A stretch of 33,176 nucleotides of DNA from Bacteroidales bacterium (GTDB lineage: Bacteria; Bacteroidota; Bacteroidia; Bacteroidales; ML635J-15), in contig JAFZLK010000034.1 of NCBI GenBank assembly GCA_017551515.1, positions 1 through 33,176 of the forward strand. Direction: 5' to 3'. A model generated the notes under the pieces. That model saw nothing but the letters and a program-made list of their open reading frames with translations. It had not been told where the DNA came from and made no database searches. This document shows positions 16,411 through 24,433 of the stretch, piece after piece (positions within the stretch are counted from its first letter, which is position 1; each line of letters starts with the position of its first letter). A program made the position numbers and the translations under genes.

Positions 16411-16619
16411 TTGATTATCCATCCTCAATGTCATTCTGAACATGTTTCAGTACCTTCAGCTCAACGAAGTTAATACATATAAAAGACAATGGACAACGAA
16501 ACGACTAGAGGGTTTTCGCTACGCTCATAACAAATAGAAACCACTAATCGCACGAATTGACACGAATAGAATTCCTCGCTGGCTCGGAAAAGGACAATGA
16601 ACGATGGACAATAAAATCA
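16411..16619. repeat. Convergent intergenic spacer made of dispersed repeat fragments
   Basis: The spacer lies between murF-alr (+) and the phosphohexomutase (-). It contains a copy of the TGTCATTCTGAAC-type palindromic repeat (16429-16456), CAACGAAGTTAA (reverse complement of the TTAACTTCGTTG module), a TTCGCTACGCTC hairpin word, CACGAATTGACACGAATAG, and two GACAATGGACAA-type words. It has no gene. Confidence 0.65.
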
Positions 16620-17966
16620 TTAATTCTTCAAGCCTTCAATAATTCCTTCGACTTGATTCTTAATACTTTCCAGCAATTCGGTTGATTTTGCTTCACATAG
16701 GAAACGCAGATAAGGTTCGGTGTTTGATGGACGGATATTCAACCACCAGTCGGGATATTCCATACGGTAACCATCAAAATCGTAGAATGCATCCGGTTCC
16801 GCCTGACTGCGGAAATGCTCAACAACCATGTCCATAGCCTTCTGTTTTTCGTTGATTTCGAAATTGATTTCACCAGAATTCTTGTACTTGCTTACCTTTG
16901 ATATGAGTTGTGAAACAGAAATCCCCTGTCCTTTCATCCTCGAGATTATCCTAAGAATCAACAGACTAGCAAGAATTCCCGAATCGGAATAGTAGAAATC
17001 ACGGAAATAATAGTGACCAGCCAACTCTCCGCCGAAAATACCATCTACCTCGCGGAGTTTCTTTGCTGCGTATGCACGACCGACACGCCACATAACCATT
17101 TCGCTACCAAAATTGGCGACATACTCACCAACTGCCTTTGAGGTACGAATATCCTGATATACTTTGCCTTTAAGTCCTTTTTCTTCAAGAAAATAATGAC
17201 AAAGCACGGCTATCATCAAATCGGGAGAAACAAATTCGCCTTTCTCATCAAGAAACATCACACGGTCGGCATCACCATCATAGATTACACCTATGTCAGA
17301 TTTGTGCGCTAACACATGCTCACGAAGCATTTCTCGGTTTTCGGGCATTAACGGATTTCCCTCATGATTAGGGAAAGTACCATCTAGTTCATCACAGATA
17401 TACATAGCATTGTCGCCCAGCAACTTCTTTATGAACAGAGCAGACATTCCATTGCTACAGTCCACGCTAACCTTCAAATTGGAAATGTCTGGAACGTACT
17501 GACGCATAAAATCCATGTACTTGTCGTACACATTGTAGTCGACAACATGTCCTTTATTCTCAACAGGTTTCACTGTGCCATTAAGCACCAATTCTTCAAC
17601 CTTGTTAAGTCCGTCATCATAGCCAACCGGTGTTGCATTCTTGCCCGAAACCTTCAAACCATTATGCGAAGCAGGATTATGAGAAGCCGTAATCATCACC
17701 GATGCCTCGAAACCGAACTTTGCCGTACTCCAATATACAAGCGGAGTGGTGCAAATTCCAACATTATACACATCGACACCGGCATCGGTAAGACCTTTCG
17801 ATAGATACTCAAAAATTTCGGGTGACGAAACACGCACATCCCTACCGATAAGTATTCTGTCACATTTCATTATCTGCGGAAGGAAAAATCCAATCCTGTA
17901 AACATCATCCTTTGTAAAGTCAACACCATAAACACCCCTGATGTCGTATGCCTTGAATGCTTTCAT
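16620..17966 (-). CDS. Phosphomannomutase/phosphoglucomutase
   Basis: This 448-residue alpha-D-phosphohexomutase interconverts hexose-1-phosphates and hexose-6-phosphates for sugar-nucleotide synthesis. All four family motifs are present: phosphoserine loop TASHNP (93-98, Ser95), metal loop DGDADR (230-235), sugar-recognition loop GGELAGH (312-318) and phosphate-binding RPSNTEPYLR (412-421). The size and sequence are those of the PMM/PGM subgroup, not GlmM (which has RPSGTEP). It is last in a minus-strand operon, 6 nt downstream of the unknown secreted protein. Whether mannose, glucose or both are used in vivo is not determinable. Confidence 0.95.
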   Translation of the reverse strand: MKAFKAYDIRGVYGVDFTKDDVYRIGFFLPQIMKCDRILIGRDVRVSSPEIFEYLSKGLTDAGVDVYNVGICTTPLVYWSTAKFGFEASVMITASHNPASHNGLKVSGKNATPVGYDDGLNKVEELVLNGTVKPVENKGHVVDYNVYDKYMDFMRQYVPDISNLKVSVDCSNGMSALFIKKLLGDNAMYICDELDGTFPNHEGNPLMPENREMLREHVLAHKSDIGVIYDGDADRVMFLDEKGEFVSPDLMIAVLCHYFLEEKGLKGKVYQDIRTSKAVGEYVANFGSEMVMWRVGRAYAAKKLREVDGIFGGELAGHYYFRDFYYSDSGILASLLILRIISRMKGQGISVSQLISKVSKYKNSGEINFEINEKQKAMDMVVEHFRSQAEPDAFYDFDGYRMEYPDWWLNIRPSNTEPYLRFLCEAKSTELLESIKNQVEGIIEGLKN

Positions 17967-17972
17967 AATTAA

Positions 17973-19673
17973 TTAGTTAAGTTTACTACCCGTTGGAGGA
18001 AGAAGAAAATACTGAACATCCGGTTCCTGCATTTCGGGAGTCATATATTGTCTTTGATTTTTTTCTTGAATCCGATTAATTTCGTAACCTTTGGAATTGA
18101 AAACCAACCTGTAAAGGTTGTACAGAAACATAAAGTCCATGCCAGAAAATTCCCACACGTTCTTGCAATCGACCCTGCCTGTGTTTTTAGGCCAGTTCAT
18201 GCGCGAAGTTGTTGACCAATAAGGACTCCAATCTTTCCGTGTAGAATCAGTGGAAGGACAATATTCTGGCACCTGCGCGAGAAGTTTTCTATAAAACATT
18301 TCATCGTCATCATAAAGTTTTGTGCCAGCATGATACACACGCGAATATTTGTCCTTATGCAACAAATATAGAATCAAAGTATTCTGCTCGTAAGTCCACT
18401 TTTCGCGTTTGTCGTCAAGAAGATACAAAAGTCGTGTGGACTTTTTTCCACCACGGTTAATGTCGCCCACCGTTGCCAACGCCCTGGTCATATAATCATC
18501 TATTCCATCAGGCAAAGGCAATCCGCCTAGTCCAAGCACACGCGCATCCTTGTACAATACGGAAACAAAAACATATTTGCTAAGTCCGTAGTTTGAACCG
18601 TCGTTATGATAGTTTTTGCCAGTAAGTTTAGTAGCCGCCTCGGCAATACCATACGAATTTATCCACACGCCCATATCCTCGCCATTGCCTTCGGCTACCA
18701 TGTCGTTTGTAACAGGATTTGTTACATACCAACGCGTTGACAACAACGACCCCATTGAATTTTCGTAAGGACGTGCCTTCATCGTTTTGCTTATCTTCAT
18801 GGACAGACGACGTTCGGGATAATCATGATACATATGTCCTACAAGTCGGTCAACAATATCATCAACCCACAATCCGAAATACACTTTTCCATTTTTGAAT
18901 ATACCCTTTTTCTCAAGATAATCGGGAATATACGGATTTACGAATTTGATAGGCACATTCGCCAGTGATTCGTCGTCAACAAGAGCCTTAACAATAGCTA
19001 AACCTTGTATCATATAGCAGATATTGTCCTGACTCATACCCTCCTTTGCAATTACACCGCACTGAAAAACAGACAAATATCTACCTGTACCATCCCTGCT
19101 CTTATTTATCGAACCGTATTCGACTCCAAATTTATCATGGTACTGCTTCCAAAATCCAAGTGACACATCGTCACGAATAAGGAAACCATTAATGTCATCG
19201 GGATATTTTACAAGCTTCGACACATCAGACGTGTTTGGAGACGCAAGTCCATGATGGCAACGCAAGGCATATTCGGAATACAAGTCAAGCCGTTCGATAG
19301 AAAGCATGGAGTAAACCAAAAGTTTCAAAGTCTCGTCGTAATTCTGCCCATTGTCCTTAAGCAGACGATATTCGGTTGACAGAATTCCAAGCCAATGGTT
19401 AAAATTGGCGTTTCCGTCGCTCCAACTTATCCAAATCCGCTTTCCGTTTGAATCCACACGCCTGTCCATCGCGGGAATGTTCACACCAAACTGCTCGACA
19501 TTTTCAGATGTCACAAGCCACTCGTCAAGCAGACGCGAACGATAATTCTGGTATCTTTCATGAATCATCGCAACATCCTGCGAAAAAACAATTTCACAAA
19601 CAAACAACAGCAATATGAAAACAAACCTCTTCAATGTGTCAATATCAAAACGCAAAAATAGCAAAAGCGACAT
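17973..19673 (-). CDS. Secreted/periplasmic protein of unknown function
   Basis: The 566-residue protein is not recognised. The N-terminus has a signal peptide (hydrophobic FVFILLLFVCEIVF about residues 17-30, then SQD). Translation could begin at ATG 19673 or at a TTG 13 codons downstream that would give a more ordinary signal peptide. The mature part is rich in aromatic residues and predicted-helical segments, with motifs such as WSDGNANFNHWLGILSTEYRL, GLASPN, EGNGEDMGVWINSYGIAEAA, GLGGLPLPDGIDDYMTRAL and WEFSGMDFMFLYNLYRLVF. The overall feel is of an alpha/alpha-toroid-like protein, but no glycosidase signature could be named. It sits between tilS (12 nt upstream) and the phosphohexomutase (6 nt downstream), so it is in the same operon. 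Confidence 0.85.
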   Translation of the reverse strand: MSLLLFLRFDIDTLKRFVFILLLFVCEIVFSQDVAMIHERYQNYRSRLLDEWLVTSENVEQFGVNIPAMDRRVDSNGKRIWISWSDGNANFNHWLGILSTEYRLLKDNGQNYDETLKLLVYSMLSIERLDLYSEYALRCHHGLASPNTSDVSKLVKYPDDINGFLIRDDVSLGFWKQYHDKFGVEYGSINKSRDGTGRYLSVFQCGVIAKEGMSQDNICYMIQGLAIVKALVDDESLANVPIKFVNPYIPDYLEKKGIFKNGKVYFGLWVDDIVDRLVGHMYHDYPERRLSMKISKTMKARPYENSMGSLLSTRWYVTNPVTNDMVAEGNGEDMGVWINSYGIAEAATKLTGKNYHNDGSNYGLSKYVFVSVLYKDARVLGLGGLPLPDGIDDYMTRALATVGDINRGGKKSTRLLYLLDDKREKWTYEQNTLILYLLHKDKYSRVYHAGTKLYDDDEMFYRKLLAQVPEYCPSTDSTRKDWSPYWSTTSRMNWPKNTGRVDCKNVWEFSGMDFMFLYNLYRLVFNSKGYEINRIQEKNQRQYMTPEMQEPDVQYFLLPPTGSKLN

Positions 19674-19685
19674 TATTTCACCACA

Positions 19686-21008
19686 CTAATTTGTCTTTTT
19701 CAGCACATAGACTTCCTTAGTTTTGCCATCGAACTTGAACCTGTCATCGATTCGCATACCGACAACCCATGCTATTTTTCCATCAGACTCAAGAACTTGC
19801 ACTTTGGACTTCTGTGCCTGCGACAACTTTTCGTCCTTTAGAAAATCGCTTAGTTTACGCGAGCCATTCATTCCCAGCGGAATAAACTTGTCGCCAAAAC
19901 GCCAATTGCGAAGCGTAAGCGGGAATTTCAGTTTCTTGACATCAAGGTAGGCGATTTGGGGATTTCTCTCACATGCAAAATCGTCATCACAATATGCCAT
20001 TGAAATGTCGAAGCCATACTTTTTCAAATCGCCAATGACATTGATTGTCGCTTCAAAATCAGCATTCTGGGATTCTGCTTTGTAAACCTCTATAAAATCT
20101 CGGTTGCGAACCACATCAATGTCAGCAAGCATACATTTGCGCCCTGTCTGAGCATCGAGCAGACAAATAGATTCGCTTGCCAGTGGTTTGGGAACGCCTT
20201 CTCCTACAAGCATTTCAAAAAATACCGTTGATGGAGCAGCCGTCTGCAAAACCTTCGCTACATCAATCTTCATGACATTGCCATCGTACGACAAAGCCTT
20301 TTCTTTCGCCATACGCACATAATCGTTCATAATACGCTCTGTATCGGCAAAATATGAAACCGAACGCAAAATATTCTCCTTCGCAGCCACATTTATTTCC
20401 TCCAACAAAGGCAACACCAGATGGCGAACCTTGTTGCGTGCATACTTGGTTGTCGCATTGGTAGAATCGTCATGATATGGAATATTATCATCTGTAGAAA
20501 TCTGCGCAATGTCGGCACGCGAAACCTCTATGAGCGGACGGAACAATTTTCCGAGCAAAGGTTTCATTCCCGACACACCACGAATGCCTGTTCCACGGAC
20601 AATGTTCAGTATGGCTGTTTCGGCTTGGTCGTCGGAATTGTGAGCAAGCGCAATGTACTGACAGTTTTCCTTTTCGGCTAGTTCGTAAAACCAGTCGTAG
20701 CGCAACTTACGCGCCGCCATTTGTATCGACAAACCTGTTTCATCGGCATACTTGTGAGTATCAAAGACATTCACAAAGCATGGCACATACAACTTTTCAC
20801 ACATTTCGCGCACAAACTGCTCATCGCCATCCGACTCCTCGCCTCTCAACTTGAAATTGCAGTGAGCAACAACACATTCGTAATTCATTTCATTCAGCAG
20901 GTGAAGCATGACAATCGAGTCGATGCCACCGCTGACAGCACACAAGAGCCGTGTCCCTTTCGGAACGCCATAGCCCGATATTATTTCCTTAACCTTTGTT
21001 TTCAACAT
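19686..21008 (-). CDS. tilS: tRNA(Ile)-lysidine synthase
   Basis: TilS modifies C34 of the CAU-anticodon tRNA-Ile to lysidine so that it reads AUA. The 440-residue protein has the N-type ATP pyrophosphatase PP-loop SGGIDS (26-31), the family segments 'VVAHCNFKLRGEESDGDEQFV' and 'ALAHNSDDQAETAILNIVRGTGIRGVSGM', and the C-terminal TilS domain ('WRFGDKFIPLGMNGSRKLSDFLKDEK'). Its start overlaps the end of aat by 20 nt, indicating coupled translation, and a secreted protein gene follows 12 nt downstream. It is essential in most bacteria that decode AUA this way. Confidence 0.96.
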   Translation of the reverse strand: MLKTKVKEIISGYGVPKGTRLLCAVSGGIDSIVMLHLLNEMNYECVVAHCNFKLRGEESDGDEQFVREMCEKLYVPCFVNVFDTHKYADETGLSIQMAARKLRYDWFYELAEKENCQYIALAHNSDDQAETAILNIVRGTGIRGVSGMKPLLGKLFRPLIEVSRADIAQISTDDNIPYHDDSTNATTKYARNKVRHLVLPLLEEINVAAKENILRSVSYFADTERIMNDYVRMAKEKALSYDGNVMKIDVAKVLQTAAPSTVFFEMLVGEGVPKPLASESICLLDAQTGRKCMLADIDVVRNRDFIEVYKAESQNADFEATINVIGDLKKYGFDISMAYCDDDFACERNPQIAYLDVKKLKFPLTLRNWRFGDKFIPLGMNGSRKLSDFLKDEKLSQAQKSKVQVLESDGKIAWVVGMRIDDRFKFDGKTKEVYVLKKTN

Positions 21009-21669
21009 ATTCTGTAAACGGGAAATCCCCGTATTCCTTTAAAATTTTCAAATAATCTGTTCTTGGAATCTCCTCTCCGCCCAAACTGGCAAGGAGTTTC
21101 GTTTTTTGCTGACAATCAATCAAAACCACGCCATTTTCTTTACAAAATTCTACAAGTCCACAGAAAGCCACCTTGCCAGCATCGGTAACTTCGTGGAACA
21201 TCGACTCGCCCATAAACACTTTCCCAATCAGGTTCCCATAAAGTCCGCCAACAAGTTTATCACCCTGATACGCCTCAAACGAATAACCATAGCCCCACTC
21301 GTGAAGTTTTGTGTATGCCGAAATTATGCCATCTGTAATCCATGTACCGTCCTGACCATCACGGGCGATAGTCGAACAACGCCGTATAACCGCCTCGAAG
21401 TTTGCATTTACCTTAATGGTAAAATTGCGGCAACTTCTCCGCAACGACTTTGATATATGTGCCTTCTCGGGGAAAACGACAAAACGAGGGTCTAACGAAA
21501 ACCACAGCAGCTCTTCGTCCTCGCAAGGCCATGGAAATATACCCGAACACAATGCCAACAACACGCGCTCTGGCGAAAAATCTCCACCAACGGCGACCAA
21601 GCCCTCTTCGTCTGCTTCGTTAGGGTCTGGAAACCAAAGGAAATCATCTGGTAAACGATATACTGCCAT
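20989..21669 (-). CDS. aat: Leucyl/phenylalanyl-tRNA-protein transferase
   Basis: Aat adds Leu or Phe to the N-terminal Arg or Lys of proteins, marking them for ClpS/ClpAP degradation (N-degron pathway). The 226-residue protein has family motifs FPDPNEADEEGLVAVGGD, GIFPWP, LLWFSLDPR, DGTWITDGIISAYTKLHEWGYGYSFEAY, LVGGLYG, GESMFH and 'VVLIDCQQ'. ATG 21669 is chosen over the longer frame (to 21771), which would translate a dispersed repeat and hairpin. A TACATTTG promoter box ends only 7 bp before this ATG, implying a nearly leaderless transcript. It is the first gene of the aat-tilS-unknown-phosphohexomutase unit. Confidence 0.95.
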   Translation of the reverse strand: MAVYRLPDDFLWFPDPNEADEEGLVAVGGDFSPERVLLALCSGIFPWPCEDEELLWFSLDPRFVVFPEKAHISKSLRRSCRNFTIKVNANFEAVIRRCSTIARDGQDGTWITDGIISAYTKLHEWGYGYSFEAYQGDKLVGGLYGNLIGKVFMGESMFHEVTDAGKVAFCGLVEFCKENGVVLIDCQQKTKLLASLGGEEIPRTDYLKILKEYGDFPFTEYVENKG

Positions 21670-21675
21670 AGAATG

Positions 21676-21683
21676 CAAATGTA
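21676..21683 (-). promoter_or_regulatory. -7 box for aat operon
   Basis: CAAATGTA on plus reads TACATTTG on minus, an exact TAnnTTTG match. The last base is 7 bp before the ATG, so transcription would start at or within a few bases of the start codon. Confidence 0.6.
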
Positions 21684-21739
21684 AAAAAAAACGCTGAATG
21701 TCATATTGAACTTGTTTCAGTATCCGCAGCGTTTTTTTT
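21684..21739. terminator. Bidirectional terminator-like hairpin containing a dispersed repeat
   Basis: AAAAAAAACGCTG (21684-21696) pairs with CAGCGTTTTTTTT (21727-21739). The loop carries a TGTCATATTGAACTTGTTTC-type repeat (21699-21725). A- and T-runs on the two sides would allow termination in both directions. It insulates the aat promoter from the repeat-rich region to the right. Confidence 0.6.
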
Positions 21740-22040
21740 GTTTCTGAGTTTCTATGCCTTCGGCGTTTCAATGGGCTAGCGCCCGTTTCTAGGTTTAACT
21801 TCGTTGAGGGCTACGCCGTTTCTACGCTTCGCTGTTTCTAAAAACGGAATGTCATTCTGAACTTGTTTCAGAATCTGATTCCGATTTATGGTTTCTATGC
21901 CTTCGGCGTTTAACTTCGTTGAGGGATGCGCCGTTCTACGCTTCGCTGTTTAAGGGTTTCTATTATTTACAAGTTTCAAGTTGTTTATGTTATTTGAGGA
22001 TTCTATGATTTGAAAATTCAAAGATTTGATGATATGATGA
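21740..22040. repeat. Modular hairpin/GTTTC repeat cluster (smaller copy)
   Basis: It contains the same modules as 24434-25110: GCCTTCGGCGTTTC (twice), GGGCTAGCGCCCGTTTCT, AACTTCGTTGAGGGCTACGCC, AACTTCGTTGAGGGATGCGCC, CGCTTCGCTGTTT (twice), the TGTCATTCTGAAC-type palindrome at 21850-21876, and CAAGTTTCAAGTTG near 21970. No coding frame is evident. Confidence 0.75.
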
Positions 22041-22230
22041 TATTTAAATTTGTTTCTGCTTTCTGGTAGTGTAGTTGCGCGCAACGAAAACCACTTCGTC
22101 CCCACCACCAACGCCCTATTATTCTGCATCTTACCAACTCGACATTTTTTTTCAAAAAAAATATCATTAAACGAAATAAACGATAATAATCTCCGTTATT
22201 CATTCAAACAAATAAATAAAAGGATTGCCT
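22041..22230. other. Intergenic leader region before the 56-codon gene
   Basis: This AT-rich stretch includes a TAAATTTG -7-like box (22045-22052) and a perfect A/T palindrome, ATTTTTTTT-C-AAAAAAAAT, at 22144-22162. No gene is seen here. Confidence 0.45.
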
Positions 22231-22401
22231 ATGACAGATGTATATTCGTATTTTTACACAATCAACACCAATGAAAACGGCAGAACGGACGAATATCTGC
22301 TCGACATGAATGAAATGGCAGAAATTGACAAACGGTTGGATTTCCTTCCGAAAATCAGTCCGAGCCACAGTTTGGTAAAGAAAATTTTGGAACTTGCGTA
22401 A
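22231..22401 (+). CDS. Small protein of unknown function, 56 residues
   Basis: ATG 22231 to TAA 22401 encodes a compact acidic protein: MTDVYSYFYTINTN, then ENGRTDEYLLDMNEMAEID, then KRLDFLPKISPS, ending VKKILELA. There is no signal peptide, membrane segment or cysteine. The composition is soluble and the pattern (a beta-like start, an acidic helix, a Pro-containing turn, a C-terminal amphipathic helix) looks like a real folded protein and not repeat-derived sequence. An AAAAGGA sequence precedes the ATG by 7 nt, which is unusual in a lineage that often lacks Shine-Dalgarno sites. A strong intrinsic terminator follows 32 nt after the stop. It is unlinked to an obvious partner. The family is not recognised. 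Confidence 0.6.
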   Translation: MTDVYSYFYTINTNENGRTDEYLLDMNEMAEIDKRLDFLPKISPSHSLVKKILELA

Positions 22402-22433
22402 CAGCGAATGATGGAAAAAGTTCCAATGGTAAA

Positions 22434-22457
22434 GATGGCGAACAATCGCCATTTTTC
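22434..22457 (+). terminator. Intrinsic terminator after the 56-codon gene
   Basis: GATGGCGA (22434-22441) and TCGCCATT (22446-22453) form a stem with loop ACAA, followed by TTTCTT. It separates the small gene from the next promoter box. Confidence 0.8.
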
Positions 22458-22458
22458 T

Positions 22459-22466
22459 TATTTTTG
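22459..22466 (+). promoter_or_regulatory. -7 box for aminotransferase gene
   Basis: TATTTTTG is an exact TAnnTTTG match 14 bp before ATG 22481. It lies directly after the preceding terminator and predicts a very short leader. Confidence 0.5.
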
Positions 22467-22480
22467 CAAAAAAATTGGTT

Positions 22481-23602
22481 ATGATTCAAATGGTTGACTT
22501 AAAATCGCAATACTTTAAAATAAAAGATGAAATAGACAGCGGTATTGCAAGAGTAATAGAGAATACTGAATTTATCAACGGACAGGACGTCAAGGACTTC
22601 CGCAACGAATTGGCTTCATATCTCAATGTTGGAAATGTCATTACCTGCGGCAACGGCACTGATGCTTTGCAAATTGCACTCATGGCACTCGGACTGAAAC
22701 CAGGCGATGAAGTTATTTCCGCCGACTTCACTTTCATTGCCACAGTGGAGACTATCGCACTGCTGCAACTGAAACCAGTAATGGTCGATGTTGACCCCGA
22801 AACCTATCTCATTAATCCAGATGAAATAGAAAAGGCAATCACGCCTCGCACCAAAGCCATTATCCCTGTTCACCTATTCGGTCAATGCGCCGACATGGAA
22901 CGCATTATGGACATTGCAAAACGCCATAACCTATATGTCATCGAAGATACCGCCCAGGCAATCGGCAGCGACTACCATTTTTCAGATGGCACCGTGAAAA
23001 AAGCAGGAACAATCGGACACATTGGTTGCACATCGTTCTTCCCATCCAAGAACCTTGGTTGCTATGGCGATGGAGGAGCAATATTCACCAACGATGCCGA
23101 ACTCGCCGAAAAGATTGGCTCTATTGTAAACCACGGCATGAAAGTGAGATACCATCACGACAGAATTGGCGTAAATTCACGCTTGGACACCATTCAGGCA
23201 GTTGTTCTCAGGGCAAAACTTCCACATCTGGACGAATACAACAATGCTCGTCGCACCGCTGCCGACTATTACGACAAGGCATTCACCAACTGCCCGAAAA
23301 TTAGCACGCCAAAACGCGCACTAAATACAACCCACACATTCCACCAGTATGTAATGCGTCTCAATGGCGTTGACCGCACAGCCCTCATGGAACACTTGAA
23401 AAACAAAGGTGTTGCATCTGCTGTTTACTATCCAATACCATTGCACAAACAGAAAGCATTCCAAGGATTCGAATACAATCCTAATGCATTTCCAAACACC
23501 GACAAACTTTGCGAATCGGTCATTGCCCTGCCAATGAATACTGAACTCAACGAAGAAACACTGAAATACATAACAGATTCAGTTCTTGAGTTTGTAAAAT
23601 AA
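22481..23602 (+). CDS. DegT/DnrJ/EryC1/StrS-family sugar-nucleotide aminotransferase
   Basis: ATG 22481 is preferred to the TTG at 22475. The 373-residue PLP enzyme transfers an amino group to a nucleotide-linked keto-sugar in surface polysaccharide synthesis. Family features are GNGTDALQIAL (57-67), ADFTFIATVE, the PVHLFGQCADM segment, EDTAQAIG (155-162), and the PLP-lysine loop FFPSKNLGCYGDGGA with Lys190. The sequence near the lysine resembles the WbpE/WecE-type subgroup, but the exact sugar cannot be named. No other polysaccharide gene lies beside it. The next gene begins 12 nt downstream in the same direction and may be co-transcribed. Confidence 0.93.
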   Translation: MIQMVDLKSQYFKIKDEIDSGIARVIENTEFINGQDVKDFRNELASYLNVGNVITCGNGTDALQIALMALGLKPGDEVISADFTFIATVETIALLQLKPVMVDVDPETYLINPDEIEKAITPRTKAIIPVHLFGQCADMERIMDIAKRHNLYVIEDTAQAIGSDYHFSDGTVKKAGTIGHIGCTSFFPSKNLGCYGDGGAIFTNDAELAEKIGSIVNHGMKVRYHHDRIGVNSRLDTIQAVVLRAKLPHLDEYNNARRTAADYYDKAFTNCPKISTPKRALNTTHTFHQYVMRLNGVDRTALMEHLKNKGVASAVYYPIPLHKQKAFQGFEYNPNAFPNTDKLCESVIALPMNTELNEETLKYITDSVLEFVK

Positions 23603-23614
23603 TAATACATTGCG

Positions 23615-24433
23615 ATGAAAATTGCAGTTAAGACATTATTATTCAGCATATTGCTTATTCTTAACTGCAATTTTTCATTTCCCCAGTTCATCAAGATGGA
23701 CGACCGCGTTATTGTCGCAGGTTATGTGCTCGACATAGAAAACGACAAGCCACTCCCCTACACAAACATATCTATCCGCCACAGGCGCGAAGGCACAATT
23801 AGCGACACGGCAGGATATTTTGCCCTGTCGGCAAAAATATACGACACAATAAGGTTCTCAATGCTTGGCTACGAACGCAAATTCATCGTTATTGATGATA
23901 AGGCCATTGACAGGAACGAACCGCTGATTGTCAAGCTAAAAACCGAAGCATACCTATTGCCCACCGTCAACATTTTTGAATGGCGATACAACCAACTGAA
24001 ATACGAAGTCACCACAATGAACCTTCCCGATGACGATTATACATACGCAAACCAAAACTTTCCTATAAAACAGAAAGCCATCGACTTCTACAATCGCCCG
24101 CAAACAGAAGGCGCAGGTTTTGTATTCAGCCCAATAACAGCACTTTACGAAGCGTTCAGCAAGGAAGGCAAAGAAAGAAAGAAACTTGCAGAGTTACAAG
24201 AAAAAGACTACATCAGCACACTAATCGAAGAACGCATAACAACCGAGCAAATCATGGAACTTACAGGTTTTTCGAAACTTGAAACAGAACGCTTCCTCGA
24301 CTGGTGCGGTTTTACCGCCGACTTCATAAACAGCATGAACGCCTATTACTTCATCTTGGTTGTAAAGCACAAGGCCGAACAATACAAGAAATTGAACAAG
24401 AACGACAAAAGCGGAAAGATATATCTGGAATAG
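23615..24433 (+). CDS. CarboxypepD_reg-like domain protein, exported
   Basis: The 272-residue protein begins with a signal peptide (MKIAVKTLLFSILLILNCNF). A CarboxypepD_reg-like beta-sandwich (about 34-112) follows: VAGYVLDIENDKPLPYTNISI, TISDTAGYFAL, DTIRFSMLGYERK. The C-terminal 150 residues are largely helical and charged ('EAFSKEGKERKKLAELQEKD', 'LIEERITTEQIMELTGFSKLETERFLDWCGF'). Similar short proteins with this domain are common in Bacteroidota and are mostly uncharacterised; a periplasmic or outer-membrane-associated role is expected. It follows the aminotransferase by 12 nt. Downstream lies about 700 bp of repeats. Confidence 0.85.
   Translation: MKIAVKTLLFSILLILNCNFSFPQFIKMDDRVIVAGYVLDIENDKPLPYTNISIRHRREGTISDTAGYFALSAKIYDTIRFSMLGYERKFIVIDDKAIDRNEPLIVKLKTEAYLLPTVNIFEWRYNQLKYEVTTMNLPDDDYTYANQNFPIKQKAIDFYNRPQTEGAGFVFSPITALYEAFSKEGKERKKLAELQEKDYISTLIEERITTEQIMELTGFSKLETERFLDWCGFTADFINSMNAYYFILVVKHKAEQYKKLNKNDKSGKIYLE

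Noticed and set aside
21670..21771. N-terminal extension of Aat
   Set aside because: It would translate a dispersed repeat and a terminator-like hairpin, and the promoter box lies downstream of its start.
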